Of a DNA stretch of 64,000 nucleotides, positions 28,655 to 42,100 are shown piece by piece. The translations under genes were made by a program, and so were the position numbers. The stretch comes from Caprimulgus europaeus (Eukaryota > Chordata > Aves > Caprimulgiformes > Caprimulgidae): positions 9,558,501-9,622,500 of the forward strand of contig OU015541.1 in assembly GCA_907165065.1 (NCBI GenBank). The letters run 5' to 3'. Below the pieces are notes generated by a model. That model saw only the letters and a program-made list of their open reading frames with translations. It had not been told where the DNA came from and did not search any database. The first letter of the stretch is position 1. Every line of letters starts with the position of its first letter.

Positions 28655-28745
28655 AAAGAAAGACAAAAAGATGAAAGAGAGAGAGAGAAAGAGAGAAAAA
28701 TGAAATTAATAAATGAAAGCAAGCAAGCAAGGAAGAAAGAAAAGG
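28655..28745 (+). repeat. Purine-rich (GA/GAAA)n simple repeat
   Basis: About 90 bases are almost entirely A and G. They include GAAAGAGAGAGAGAGAAAGA in the middle and AAGCAAGCAAGCAAGGAAGA to the right. The 60-codon minus-strand frame at 28645-28827 is Ser/Leu/Phe-rich only because it reads through this repeat, and it is not a gene. Long purine tracts like this one can form triplex structures and are often polymorphic in length. Confidence 0.85.
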
Positions 28746-30859
28746 AGATAGAAACAGAAAAATCCTGAAGTCTACACATTAAAGTTCCCTGAGTCTTCTG
28801 TACATCATGTTCTGGGCTTGAGCTCATAATGTTAGAATTTAGAGTGTTATGACAGAAATAGAATGGTGTTGGCTATATATGCTGACATTACTTCAAGAAA
28901 TGCTACACAAAAAACCTTTTCTCCATTTTTTCTTCAGTAAAGAAAACACGCCATATTACCAGTAGGACTTGATTTCAATAAGATAGAGCTTGTTATTTTT
29001 TTTTCCTCAGCAATAACAGAATTCTTGGCGTTCCTATTGATAATAACAAACAGCACAAAATCTATGTCTAATTACCAGCCTGAGTCTAACATGTTTTTTC
29101 ACTCATTACCTCTAAAGGTAATTCTAAATATCTGAGACACTCACCTCTCTAAGTGAATCCTGACTCATAAACCCAAGACCAAACACATTGTGTGACTACC
29201 AAGAACTGCACCATTTACCTTCAAAGTCCCTGGCCATAGTCCTTTCACAATGTGTTTCACTTATACCTAAACAAATAAAAAAATCTCCGTAAGAAGATGC
29301 AGCTTTTGTTTCTCCTGTTAACACGTGATATATTGAATCTTTAGAAAACTAAAACATGGAACAATGAAGCCAGTGTTCTGTTCTGTCTCTGACAGAAAGA
29401 GATCCTATCTGTTACTGGCCAACTTCCTTCAACCACGTGACGCTCTCTTAAATTATTATTTCACATAACCTAATCTTTTTTGCCTCATTTCCTAAGATAA
29501 CACATTAATTTGGGTAGAATCTTTCCTAACCAGCTGTCCACACTGAGTCAAGCACAGCAGAGCCATAGCATTCTGAGGTACCACATACTACTTTATATTT
29601 TAAAAGTCTTTATATTGAAAGTCACCTCATACCACATTTCCTGCACGTAAGACTGTAAAAGCTATCATATATATTAGTTTAAAACTAGTATGTGCAGCTT
29701 AACAAGTAATTTATCAGGCTTTTAATCACTGTACTATGTCTTCCATTCATTCTGCTACCCTGTAGGTACTTGTAAAATTTTCTTTCTATTTTCTTATTGT
29801 GATTAGGTAGAACTTAACAACTCATCTGGATATAGCAAGTACATCCAGTCACTTGTAGATCATCTGGAGAACACAGTGTTCTGGTGACAAATGCAAATCT
29901 TCCTCAGCTAGAGTAGCAATCACCATTTCTTGCTCTCTAAAACACAGATTGAAGCAGTACCCCAAGTAAAAAGGGTATCTTTATAGATATTACAGCTAGA
30001 GCCATAGCTGAAGCAAGTCCTTAGCACCAGCAGATAGATTTGCTCAGGCTTTAATTAAGGACATAGCTCATGACATTTAGCAAATAATTTGCTCAGTGAC
30101 ACAATGCATTTTAAAATTCAGAATGCATATCTGAAACTGACTTTTGATACACAATAATTTCAAGACTTTCTATAGTTTCTGTGTTCCTCTCAAATACTAA
30201 AAATGTCAGACAAATGGCAAGTGAATGCTATGGTTATGAATAGAAATCTGGAAGAAAAAGTCATATAATCAGTAGCCTTAATGACGACAACCATACCCGA
30301 TCTGGAATCAAAACCAGAGCTCCTGTACCTACATTTGTCACTTTTCCAATTGAGAATCTGGGGTTGTGTTTAAACAGCAACATTCCCTAGAGGATACTTA
30401 TGTGAAACAGAGATCCCTGGCATCCTATAGGGAAAAAAAAAAGTGTATTAACTCTCCCTGGTAATCACATCCAGGCTGATGCAGCAAATGGACACTGTTC
30501 ACTCATTTCCCTCCCAATGCAAAGGGTACTTGGGATTGACAGAGTACTGCAAGAATCTTGGCATTGTGTTGCCTCTTTGATGGCAGGATATTGCCAATCA
30601 GGTTATCACTGGAAGAAAAATAGCAGAAAGGCTTAATTTTGGAACTATGTGTATGAGAGCAGAAAGTCAATTGTCAGGGTAGAAGGGAAGTGTATGACTA
30701 CAAAGGCATGGAGAAAGCAGCCAAAACCAGAGGAGGCCTTATGCTCTAAACCACAGTGACTGAGCCCTGAAAGAATCAGAAAGATTCACTTCAGCTTTTC
30801 TCCATAGAGAAAGGAACAAATCTTCTCAAATATGCGATGTCCCAATTCAAAGAGTTCAA

Positions 30860-30945
30860 CTAAGTATATATATCTATAAATAAATGTTTGCATAATTTGC
30901 ATATAATATATGTATGTGTGTGTATATGTATAAAAATGAACCAAG
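30860..30945. repeat. TA/TG-rich simple repeat
   Basis: Alternating pyrimidine-purine sequence, starting with TATATATATCTATA and passing through ATATAATATATGTATGTGTG to GTGTATATGTATA. The Thr/Tyr/Ile-rich middle of the 117-codon minus-strand frame at 30786-31139 is translated repeat, so I do not treat that frame as a gene. Confidence 0.8.
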
Positions 30946-33900
30946 CAATCGTTCCTGAATATTTCTGAATTTCTTTGTGACAGCTTGAAGATCTTATTTA
31001 AGGTACACTCAATGTTACAATGAGATGTTTTTTTCTCCAAAAGACATGTTGAAGAAACACAGTCACACCCAAAAATTCTACTGTTTGGAAAAGATGACAG
31101 CATACTGCCTTCATTTGTAGTAGAGGTTATGAGGTTCATCCTTGCAGTTTCCTTCTAATGATGTCATTCAATGGACCCTGAAACAGTCATCAGTTCAGGG
31201 ATTTCCTAGCAGCTCTTTCAAACAAAACCAAACATGGCTGGCCATAGAAAATGCATTCTGGGCTGTTTATAAGTTTTTTATTCTACCTACTGGATTTTAT
31301 AAAAATCCACTATAAGCAGTGTAAGTTTCATATCTCCTGACAGGTATGGCAATGTTGCACTGATCATCCACATTTCTAACTTGGAAATCAACTCAAAAAC
31401 TTATGGTCAGTAATATAGATTTTGTTATTTTGTTTGCACCTATTACCTCTATTTTAGTAAATCTTACATTTATTAATCTCATACTGAAAGTTGTGACCTC
31501 ATTATACCAGACAATAAAAAGGGCAAAAATAGCATGTGTCAGAATTTTCACAACACTGTACATCAATTCCCTCACAGACCTTAAATCATGACTGAGAACA
31601 TTACTTGAATCCTATGAGGAAAACTGTTTTTAGTTTCACAACAAAAATCCTTCCTGAATGTATGTCACTGCAATAAAATGCACAACTCTGCAGAAATGCT
31701 TGAATGAGTTCAGGTGCTAAAGTTAGCAACATTGCACTCCATACAGGTTAATTACCTCTGCTGATATGCTGGAAAATATCTGATTTGTCCAATATCAGCC
31801 AAATATGACAGCAGTCTCTAATATGTTAACTATTCCCAGACATATCAAGTGAAAAATTCAGGCACTGAGCAAAGAGAATATAATAAATTATATAGGTGAC
31901 ATCACTTTATCGCAATGACGAAGCCAATGATGCATGCAAATGTAAAATTAATTGTATTTCAGTAGTGCTGAGCTGTGCTGTATAAGCCTATAGAGCAAAT
32001 CTAGTGTACAACAGCTCAAAGAGGAGGCCATAAAAGAGCCTGTTACTTCAGAAGACATTTTGAAAGCTGTTAAGACTGTAAACTAAAAATAAAAATCTTT
32101 AAGAAAAAAAAAAAAGCAACATAGCTCTTTTAACAGCCCTGCTGACTGTACCAGCTGAAGCTCTACCCACAAAATGAAAATAATAAACTTGCACAAGACT
32201 TTCAGATGCCATTCAGTTTCAAATCATTTAACTTAATGTGATGTGCCACTGATACAGTGAAAACACCTTAAACTAGTAAGGAAGGAGTTACTGTTGTTTC
32301 TTAACTATAAAAGCTTAGAACAGCAGGTAATGTATGAGGAATAGAACTTCTTTTCCAACTTTTTAGCAGAAAGCAAAGGTAAGGAATTCAGGTGAGACAG
32401 CTACCTCTTGGCCACTGAAACAGAAAGGGTTGGAAATACCAGCACTTGATTCTGAGCAAGACAAAATATTTAACTGCATTGGCTAATATTTATCAGTTCA
32501 ACAGCAAAAGCCAAGCAGTTCTTCAAAGCTTACTCTCCTGATCATACATCATAACAAATTAAGCTGTAGTAGGAAGAATAGCTTGACAGTATTACCCTGA
32601 GTTTTTCAATTTACCCATTGATTTAGGGAATTAACCTGTCCAATATACTACATATATATTCAGCATTGTCTATAAACTTCATGATAAATGCAAATGTTAA
32701 AGACACTAAAACCTCAGAGTTTTAGTGCTGCAGAGTCAGTCATACATTTTCATTTTTTTTTTTTCCTGGTACAGGTTTCAACTGCATACAGTACAACAGG
32801 ACAAATCTCAGCACTCACAAGGATCATTCCAAAGAGGTGAAAGACATCAATCAACAAAAACTGACAGATTTTGTGAGAGACACCTGTCAGCAGGCAACAG
32901 ACTTTGTGGCAATACGTGAGCAAGAAAACTCTCAGTTTGGGTAAACAGGTGGAAGTTTCACTTCCTTTGGAACAAAAATTTTAAATAGCAAAGGAGAAGC
33001 TGTAACTGGGAGAGTGCTGGTATCCTCCTGGGAATGTATTCTACAAAGGTAGCACTTTGCAGTCATTCAGATTTTTTGAAAGGCAGCAGAAACGTCAGCA
33101 AAATGACACTGGGGGCGGAGCGGGGGCAGGCATGTGGATATATGTTGCTCATTCATTAAAGAGCAAGAAGCTAAATTACTCAGATTTTTAGCAAAACTAC
33201 AGCTTGGCATGACAAGTCGTTGTTGTCATCAGCCCACAACCAGTTTCTTCTTGCCTTAAACTAGACCATTGCAGTCTTGACTTCTATGCTCTGGGCCACG
33301 TAAAGTTATAAACAAGATACTGCTGTTAAGAGTTCAGGGTTTTTTGCTGGCAGATACAGGTTATGATCCACGTTTCCACTTTTCACATAGAAAAAGATGA
33401 ACAGATTAAAAAACCCCAAAAAACTCATCACTTTTTCTGAGCAGAATAGTATGCAGATGGTATAATGCTGATCATTATAGAGGCATATAACACCACAAGA
33501 TTCTTGGACTAAGAACATAACAAGTAGATAAATTAACAATATGGTTTGAATAGATGATAGCTTACTCAGGTGTTGAGGCCAAATTGGAAGATCCAGTCAT
33601 GAAGTTCTCAGGTTTGTTTTGTTTTCAAAATTATAAACAATCTCCATCCTAAAGTCTGACAGTATTTTATGGCAACTATCCAAAACGTTACAGTTTAATT
33701 TCTGAGAACTGCACACATCTGGGATGATTGCTGGAACATGTTGTCATGCTCTGGGGGGGGATGGGAGATAAAGAGGTCAAATCTGAGGGATTTGATTTAA
33801 AGGCTAGTGAAAGGAATGAGGAGCAAATAACAGATCAAGGATAATAATTCATGTTTGTTTGCAATACTGCTTAAACTTTTAATGTTATAAACTGTAATTT

Positions 33901-36095
33901 TAGCCATAATATTTCTGCTCATGTTAATAAAGTGTTAAATTGTAATTTAATATTATAAACTGAAGTAAATCAGCAGACATTAAAAAAATCTCTCAAAAAT
34001 AATTCTACAGAAAATGGATGCTTTGAAATAAATTCCAGAAGACTTTCAAGCTGCACAACATCACATCTGGCAATTTCTTTCTAGACACTTAAACATCTTC
34101 CCAATATGATTCAAATCCTAACACTCCTTTTATGTTAGAAAATATGCTTACAGTCTCCTTTTCCCTGGGCTAAACTGTCTTTTTTTTGCATTTTGATGTT
34201 AATTTCAAACCTTAGATTGATAAATGCCTCTGCACTAAGTCAGTAGAATGGTAACAACACAGCCTACAATTAAACCATGGTTATTTGGTACTGAACTGCT
34301 AGCAAAACAGCTAAACTCAGCACATTTTTAAAGAAATTTGAAAAATTCACAAATATAATTAAATAAACCTGAAACCTGTTCAGCATTCATCATCTTCTCT
34401 GTCCTTTGATGTTTTCACACAAAGGTATAAAGTCTCATTTCTCAAATTCTTTTCCAGCACAATGATGTCATCTACTCCTCTTGTAGCTCTTACACTGCAT
34501 TAGCTGCAGCACAAGTTTTTTGAGTTTTTGACAAAAGGATATACACATACACCATAAGTGCAAGATTTCACTTGTGCTTTGCATCATTCCTATTATGAAG
34601 TTGGTGTTTAATTTACAAACAAATGTTATGAATCTAAATATGGGATAAACTGAAATTCAGTAAGCTCTAGCTACATCCCTGATAGACATGTTTTTCCCTT
34701 TGAAATAGAACATAAGTGTAGAGATAGCTTGGTTCAGGTCTTTATTATATAGTCATTTTCCCATTAGCTTGTTTCCCAAAGATTACCAAATGGTAGCAAT
34801 CATCAGATGCGACCTACTTGGGTCAAACTGATTTGATCCTCATGTGAAAAAGTCTATATCTCATTCCCAACCTCTCGACCCACATATTGGGATTTTTTTT
34901 TTAATCCAACACAGATGATCTGTAGCTAGTATTAATCCAAAAATTCAATCTCTCCCTTTCATTTTCATTTCTTCTCAATCAAACAGCTCTGCAAAGGGAA
35001 TATAACAGGCTTCTGGCTGTGTAATTGTGAAGAATAATACACAGAATATAAAAACTTGACAAAGATGAAATGCACAGTGAAGTACCCCTTCTGGGTCCAT
35101 TAGACAACATTTTAAACTATTTTAATCACAAAGAGGACTATTTGGCTGGAATATTAATGAGAAATGTTTTAATGGATTGGGACATTAAAACCACCTTAAA
35201 ACTACAAAGACATCTTTCATTCAAAAGGCTGGCAGGAGATATTAAAGAGTAGCTCATGTCTTCATGTGAAAGACAGAAGACAGTATAAAGAAAAATCTTA
35301 CCATGGCCTCCCTTTCTTCTACGGGTTTCTACAGATTTTGAATGGTTAATTAGAAGTAGTTTACCTATGTTCACAATTAATATATGATGATTTTAAAAAT
35401 TTGGACAAGTACAAAAACCAATAAACTACAAACATATTTGTAGTGAACACTATGAAGCCTTCCATTAAGTAGCTGGAAATGGGCCAGATTAGCTTTAGCT
35501 AGGGTGACAAGGACTTCTCGGCATAAAGTGTTGTCCAGGTTAATGGCAGAATATGTTTGTTCCTGTATTTGGAAATAATCATCAAAGTTCTGAAACACTA
35601 TATACAAGGTCCAAATTTCTTGCTTTTTTAAATGAGTATTTCTATACAGAAGCACTCCTTTTTCCTGCCCTACAGCTCTGGTACAAAACAGACTGATATC
35701 TCTCAAAGATTTTTATCTTCCACAACACCCAGATTTGGTCCTTGGCACTTTGAGTTTCACTGAACATGTCATTAAGGGTAAGATGCCTCAGGGATTAGTA
35801 GAGAAGTACAGAAATTTTTCACCTCTGTTACCAGAAAGCCCAAATCATAAGCAATAACATTACCAGTGCCTGAATTTAAGTTGTAATAGAAAAAAAATTA
35901 CAACATAGATCAGGAAAGGGTATGTTGCATAAATGGAGCTACATCAACATTCAGAAGCTGAGGATCTGTCCCAAACATCTCACGGTATAGTATGTCACAA
36001 CCTTTCTACCTTTCATAGTAGATACATTTACAGAACAAATTAGTTTATCCATGTTACAATGCAACAACATCATAAGATATTTATAGAACATAAAA

Positions 36096-36145
36096 CACTA
36101 ATAAGTGAGGCCATTCTCAACACTAATAAGTGAGGCCATTCTCCC
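36096..36145 (+). repeat. Two-copy 25-bp tandem duplication
   Basis: A 25-base unit beginning CACTAATAAGTGAGGCCATT occurs twice head to tail, at 36096-36120 and 36121-36145. The copies are identical over the first 23 bases and differ only in the last two (AA against CC). The near identity indicates a recent replication-slippage event. No function is suggested. Confidence 0.95.
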
Positions 36146-39100
36146 AGACTGGCCATCAGGGAGCAAGAAGTGTAATTAAACAGCTCAGTTGGGGATACCG
36201 ACAGATTAGTGGTAAACCACTAACCTACAAGCAAGGATAGAGCACAGTAATGCCACGGGCTCAACTCTGAAAGAAAAAGCTGGTAATTCCAAGTCAAATT
36301 ATTTGAACTAAATTTATCTCTACCATACCTGCACTGACCAAATTTAGCTCTAGTGCTATTACAGTGCCAAGACAATTTCCATCAGGAAAATTCTTAGTGT
36401 GGTCCTAATACACTGATGCAGAGGCACCACTGAACAGCCCCATGGAGGTGAAGTGGCTCTTGATGTGACACCATGATGTGAGCGAAATCTGAAGGCTAAA
36501 ATGTTTGAGGTTTGTTTTGGTTTGGCTTGGGGTTTTTTGAGGAAAGTATTACTCTAGTAAATAAGTGTAGTTTAGAACACCAGTTTAAAGAGCTCTTATT
36601 TGTAGGTATATAAATATGTATAAATACATGCTTAGGACATATGCACAGGGAGAAGAGACAGGAAAATTCAGACCTAGTTAAAAAATAGTGCAAGTCTCCA
36701 TGTTTCTATGGGAGGTTCAGTTTTGAAGGACGATATTCCAGATCTCTGTCTTAATACCAGTTGGCACAGATGGAAGCCAAGGTGGCTGTAAGCCAGCTCT
36801 ACCCCAGCCAGGGATTCCCTCTTGCAGGAGAAATCTCAGCTGCCAACTCAGGAAAGCTGTATAGATCCTTCTAGTGCAAAGGAGCCAGCACACAGTCAGG
36901 ATATAGCTTAATACTTTTTTTTCCTAATAAAGTCAATTTTATGGCAGTTAGTACATACAGAAGACCCTTGCCAAAAAAGCATGTTGGTAAAAGACTGAGT
37001 CCCATATTCAGAAATTTATGTGGAGCCACCAATTATTTTTCCACCTCTGATTCAATTTAAGCAAAATTATTAGCATTTAGCTCTTCATTCACAGTTTGTT
37101 ATGACCTTGCATAAATGTAGTAATGGTAGGAAAGGAATAAGAAAATTTAAAGATTCTATTTCTTTTAACAGATTTTCTTATTTTTTGTCCCCCTCATTCA
37201 TATTTTGCTCTTCTTTTGTCCTTCCACACCATTCCTTACATACTGAGCTTTATATTCTATGCTTTTTCATAGTCTCAGAAGTCAACAGGTGCCTATTAGG
37301 GTTAGAATGAATGAAAGAAATGGAACATGCAATGTCCAGATAAATCCACTGCAAATCAGATCATCTCTACTCCAGACGAAAATGTGCCTGAACGCTTTTA
37401 AAGCATCAGAAAGTGGTATCTCCAAGGAAGACCTAAAAGAGTCGAGTCTGATGATTTTTACAGGTAGCAAATAAAACACACATTAATAACTCTGATTAAG
37501 ATGCTAGCCTATGTATTTATTGCAGCATAAATTTGTGAACAACAAAAGGATCCTGTTGCATACTAGGGATAAACAAAAACTTGGAGAGGCAAGAGAAAAA
37601 AATGAAAATCCTATACAAAATGTTACTCTTCTAAAATAGAAGAACATACCCAAGTTCTGCAGCAGAAGATCCTAGTTGTCTTTAGTACAACTGGGATTTC
37701 TCCTTTAACCTTATCTGAGATAAAAAGAACATTACTTCATTCTAAGAAATAAACAAGATGGAAAATAAACAAATACAGCTTGTCTTGGATTGACCAAGTC
37801 TTAAACATCATGGCAAAATTGAGGAAAAGCCTCTAGGAGACTTTTGGCAGTTAGTTATGCTCAGTCTTTTGTTACTATCAAAAGCCTATATTCAGATAAA
37901 TACATAAATCATAAAGCTGCAAATAACAGAGTAACTGGAAGATAAGACTTATGAACTCTAGAGTGAAGTAGACTTAAAATCAACAGTCACTACTGCTGTG
38001 CTGTTCATTTCCAGAAAATTCAAAATGTCATCTGTCAAAACTTTTAGATTATGTTTCAAACATATTACTCTGTATTACCCAATATTCAAAGGGCACACCA
38101 TATGTTGGAAAAACCTGAGGGACTGACTTTTAGATCCATTCTTCAAATAATGGAGCAATCTAAAGATGCATATGCAACCAGACATAATCCATATTTTCCG
38201 GTTTTATAATTAGGTCAGCTGACCACAGGTCTTAAAACTCACACTGCAGCCTCACTTTAACAGCAGGTGATAAAAATGGAGAGCTGACTTTTCAGTTTTA
38301 TAATCAAACAGAAGGAAATATAGAATAGGTGATTTGTTTACACATGCCTGCTATTTTTCATCCACAGTAATTTTTGCCTGTTGCAATCACAAAGTGAGAA
38401 ACACAACAGATGCAACTAAAAAGAATGTAATATAACTTATAAGCTATTATCCTTCATATTCAGTTCTCTCATGCATTATATTAAGAAATAAGTTAAATAA
38501 ACATATAACCAGTGCGCTCAAGCAGTGGGATGAAAGTTCAAATGATAATTAGCTCTCAGCAGGAATAAAATACAAAATAAATTGGGAATTTTATTTTTAA
38601 TGATGTTTTCCTACATGCAATTTTCCTGCAAAATTATCTGTTACAAATAAAAATGTTTCATTTAAGGAGTATTATGATTTATTGTTTATGCTAAAAAAAT
38701 TTCAAGAAAGCATCACAAACATGTCACAACTCAGAAAAATCAATCCCAGAAGTAAGTCCACCCACCTAATGACAGGAATTAATGTGAATTTTCTTTCTAA
38801 ATCCTTATTGCTTTAGATAATGTTATTACTCTCTGTGATTCTCTGTGATCTCTTTGCACTGCTTTTGCTCATTGTCTTCTATGGTTCAGTAGTCAGAACA
38901 CCATGATTTATGTGTTTTAGGGCCAAATTTGAATGTGTGGATTTCAAATCTCTTGTCTTGTGAGTGCTCAGTTCCCATACAGATTTAGGTTGCAAACAGC
39001 ATGGAACAATTTTGTATTTTTTGTAGTTATTCTTAGTTATACCATCACAGCATAGAAATAAGTATAATTAGAAATAATTATAAATGTTCAAGTTCACATT

Positions 39101-42100
39101 CTGCCTGTAAAGATCATGATCCTTGCAGCTGCTGTGCTAGGCATATTAAACTAACTTTTGCTGTATAATTTTTGGGGATATAAGAATACTATTTAGGTTA
39201 TTGTATGACATCATATATTGAAAAAGGATCCTAACTGGCAAAATCTGTTAAATAAAAAAGATCTCTGCTTCAATGAATTTTCCAGACAAAACTTTGATCC
39301 TTGTGCAAAAACTAAAACATGTTTTTTCACTCTGAGAAACTTCAGTCTACTTTGGTAGGATTTAATCTGAGTGAGGAGTGGGTTAAAAACCAAACAATAG
39401 CCTGGGCCTTTATCCCACAACATCGTTTCTTTCATGAGAACCGTATAATAAAAACCTCTGGGTGAGATTGTCATTTGCTGCTCCTGCTTCCTTGAAGCTG
39501 CACAGCTCAGTCCCTTCCCCCTTCATATACACACACAGATTTCTCTACACTGCAAATACAAAATTAAAAGGCAAAACCTGAGGATTCATACAATTAGGGG
39601 TTGCACCACATCATGTCACTGTCATGGTAGCAGGAATTTCTTTATATAAAGAAGAAAACTATTGAAATTGTTTATTATTTCTGATGCTTTATATCAACAT
39701 GCCAAACAGCAAGAAGAGCACAGCATGGGTCTGTACATTTGCTTTCTACCTACAGAAAGGGTACGTGCAAAAAAGGATGTGTTATTGTGATGTCTCATTT
39801 GTGCCAAATACCTGTTTTATGGTTGCCAATCTGACTTATACCTAAAGCTGTTTGGCTTCAGACCAACACTTGCCCATCCTTATTCAGACACACATTGTCC
39901 CAGGACAACAGTTACCTATATACAAATTTACAACACAAAACCAGTATATATAAGTATACATTCAGTGTACACATTTGAAAAGAGTACAATCCAAAATAAA
40001 TTTTGCTTTTGCAAATACTATCTGTTCCCTAGCACAAGCAAATATCTTCAAGTCTACTACCCTTGAGACCCTGGAGATTCCAAATACGGCTTCATACATA
40101 TTGAGATACATCTCACACATGCAGGTCTCGTTTGAGTCCAGATATTAAGTCAGAAAAGTCAAATGGCAGTTCTGTTAGGCATTTTTAAGCAGTAAAGTCT
40201 AGCAGCTAAATCCAGGTGTGACTATGGTTCAAACTGCATGTCCCAGGGGTCAGAAAGTGTTTGATTTTAAGGCTCAATACATAAAAACACACATGGCATA
40301 TGTAAGTAAGATTCTGCCTAGCAATAGCTGTGGTATTGAACAGTTATCATAGTGGAGACAGCGGTAACCAGTGAAGCTTGAAAGATTTGCTATATAACCA
40401 GAAAACCAGTGCCAGAAGATCAAGTTAAGCTGCCATAACAGTTCCTGCTTTTCTTAATGTCTATGAACCTGTCCTTGTGAGGCCTAGCCTGCAGCTGTAC
40501 TGTTTACTTTATTATATCTTACATCCCAAACACGGAAGCATGAAGAAAATGTTTACATACAGCTTGTGAATTAACCTGTGTGATTGAAGACAGTAGTAAA
40601 CCAGTGCTTGCTGCTGGTGAAGAGTGAAACTCAGATTTGACTTAAAGTCTTAAAGAGTACATACCTTTCTGTTGTTCTCCTCTAAATTACAGATCCACTG
40701 GTTAATATACAAGCGTACCTGCAGTAGCACTGTATATGTGTAATACAACTTAGATATCATAAGAAAAAATTCCCAGTGATAATTGTGTTAAATTCCTCAC
40801 CTATTTTTAAGAAGGCAGAAATTGCATTTTTCTTGATTGATATTACTTTAGAAATATAAAAATAATAGGAAAGAATCATAAACTTGTAACCAGAAAAGAT
40901 GTCACATGCACATTCAACCCACACCAAATGTAAGTATTAGATCTAGGCATAAATCTGTATATGCAACAGTGAGTAATTTCACAGATGCCCTGTGCTCTCA
41001 GGCTCATTTTTAATTTGCCTTGTTCAAAATGAAATAATCAATCATGAGACCTGTAGCATATTTTACAGAATTATTTGAACTTTCCCATTAAAAATACAAT
41101 TAAAGCATGTCACTCCTCCATACACATTGTGTATGTATGCACAGACATGATCTATTGGTACAATCACAACTTTCTGACTCTGGTGAAATTGCAAAGCTTC
41201 ATTAGAAGGGAAGAGACATAGAGCCCTGACAGTTTTCAGATCTTTAGGGGGTCATTTATTATTGTAATAAATTTCATTTTTCCAACTGAAGGGTAGAGTC
41301 TAAACACTGTAATAGAGTAATATTGGGGTATTTATTTTACCTCATTTTTTCTTCAGCTGAAATGTTAGCAAGGGAGTGTTTTTCAGCTTGGCAAGCAGCC
41401 AGCCATTTCTCAGTAAATAATGTGAACTCTATCCTGCAGTGTAAAGCTGTACATCTTTTAAAAATGTTCAGTCCCCTGCTAGATCCTAAAGAATCTTTGC
41501 TTACAAAGTGTGTCTGCAGAAGCTTCTACAGCAAGCAACTTGGCAGAAATTTCTAAACTATTTAAAGTTCTTTCTCCCTCTGTCTCTTTTTTCCCCACTG
41601 AAATGGCTTGGTGGATTCCTCTTCCTCCTTAAGATGCTTTTCTTCAACATACTAGAGGAAAAAAAAATATCTTCTATAGTGTAGCTAAGGTGTCTCAGGC
41701 TCTGTCTTCCACCCAAACCCTGAAAAAATCTGCTCTGTAACGTCTACTGCCAGATTCACATCTGTATCAAAGCAGACATCCAAATATATACAATTGCTCA
41801 GACAGTATCATTGGCAGGGCTCCATTATAACTATGTATACTTGAAGTACATAGTGAGTGTGCTATGCATTTCAAATTAAGAAATTTGGTTTAGTTGCCAG
41901 TAGCTCATGTTGTAAACAGCCTCTTAAAAAGTTAACTTTTGGATATGTATCCTGAGATCACTCAGGCTACCAGCTGACAAAGGAAGGATCAGTGTTCTTA
42001 GGCAGAAGCTGTAGAAGGTATAGGCCAAGGAGTCCCATTCTTACCTAAAGTGAAGGCAGTCATGAATACAAGCGAATGCCTCCAGACAGGTGTATCCTGA

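Noticed and set aside
30786-31139. 117-codon minus-strand open frame, the second longest outside the GC-rich block.
   Set aside because: The central part is a translated TA/TG simple repeat, and the flanks show no recognisable protein.
35377-35706. 109-codon minus-strand frame with a Gly-Val-Leu (residues 17-19) and a later His-Phe-Gln-x-Leu (76-80) that faintly resemble a retroviral RT connection/RNase H region.
   Set aside because: The two segments are roughly 20 residues closer than expected and nothing between them agrees. A profile search would be needed before calling it a pol relic.
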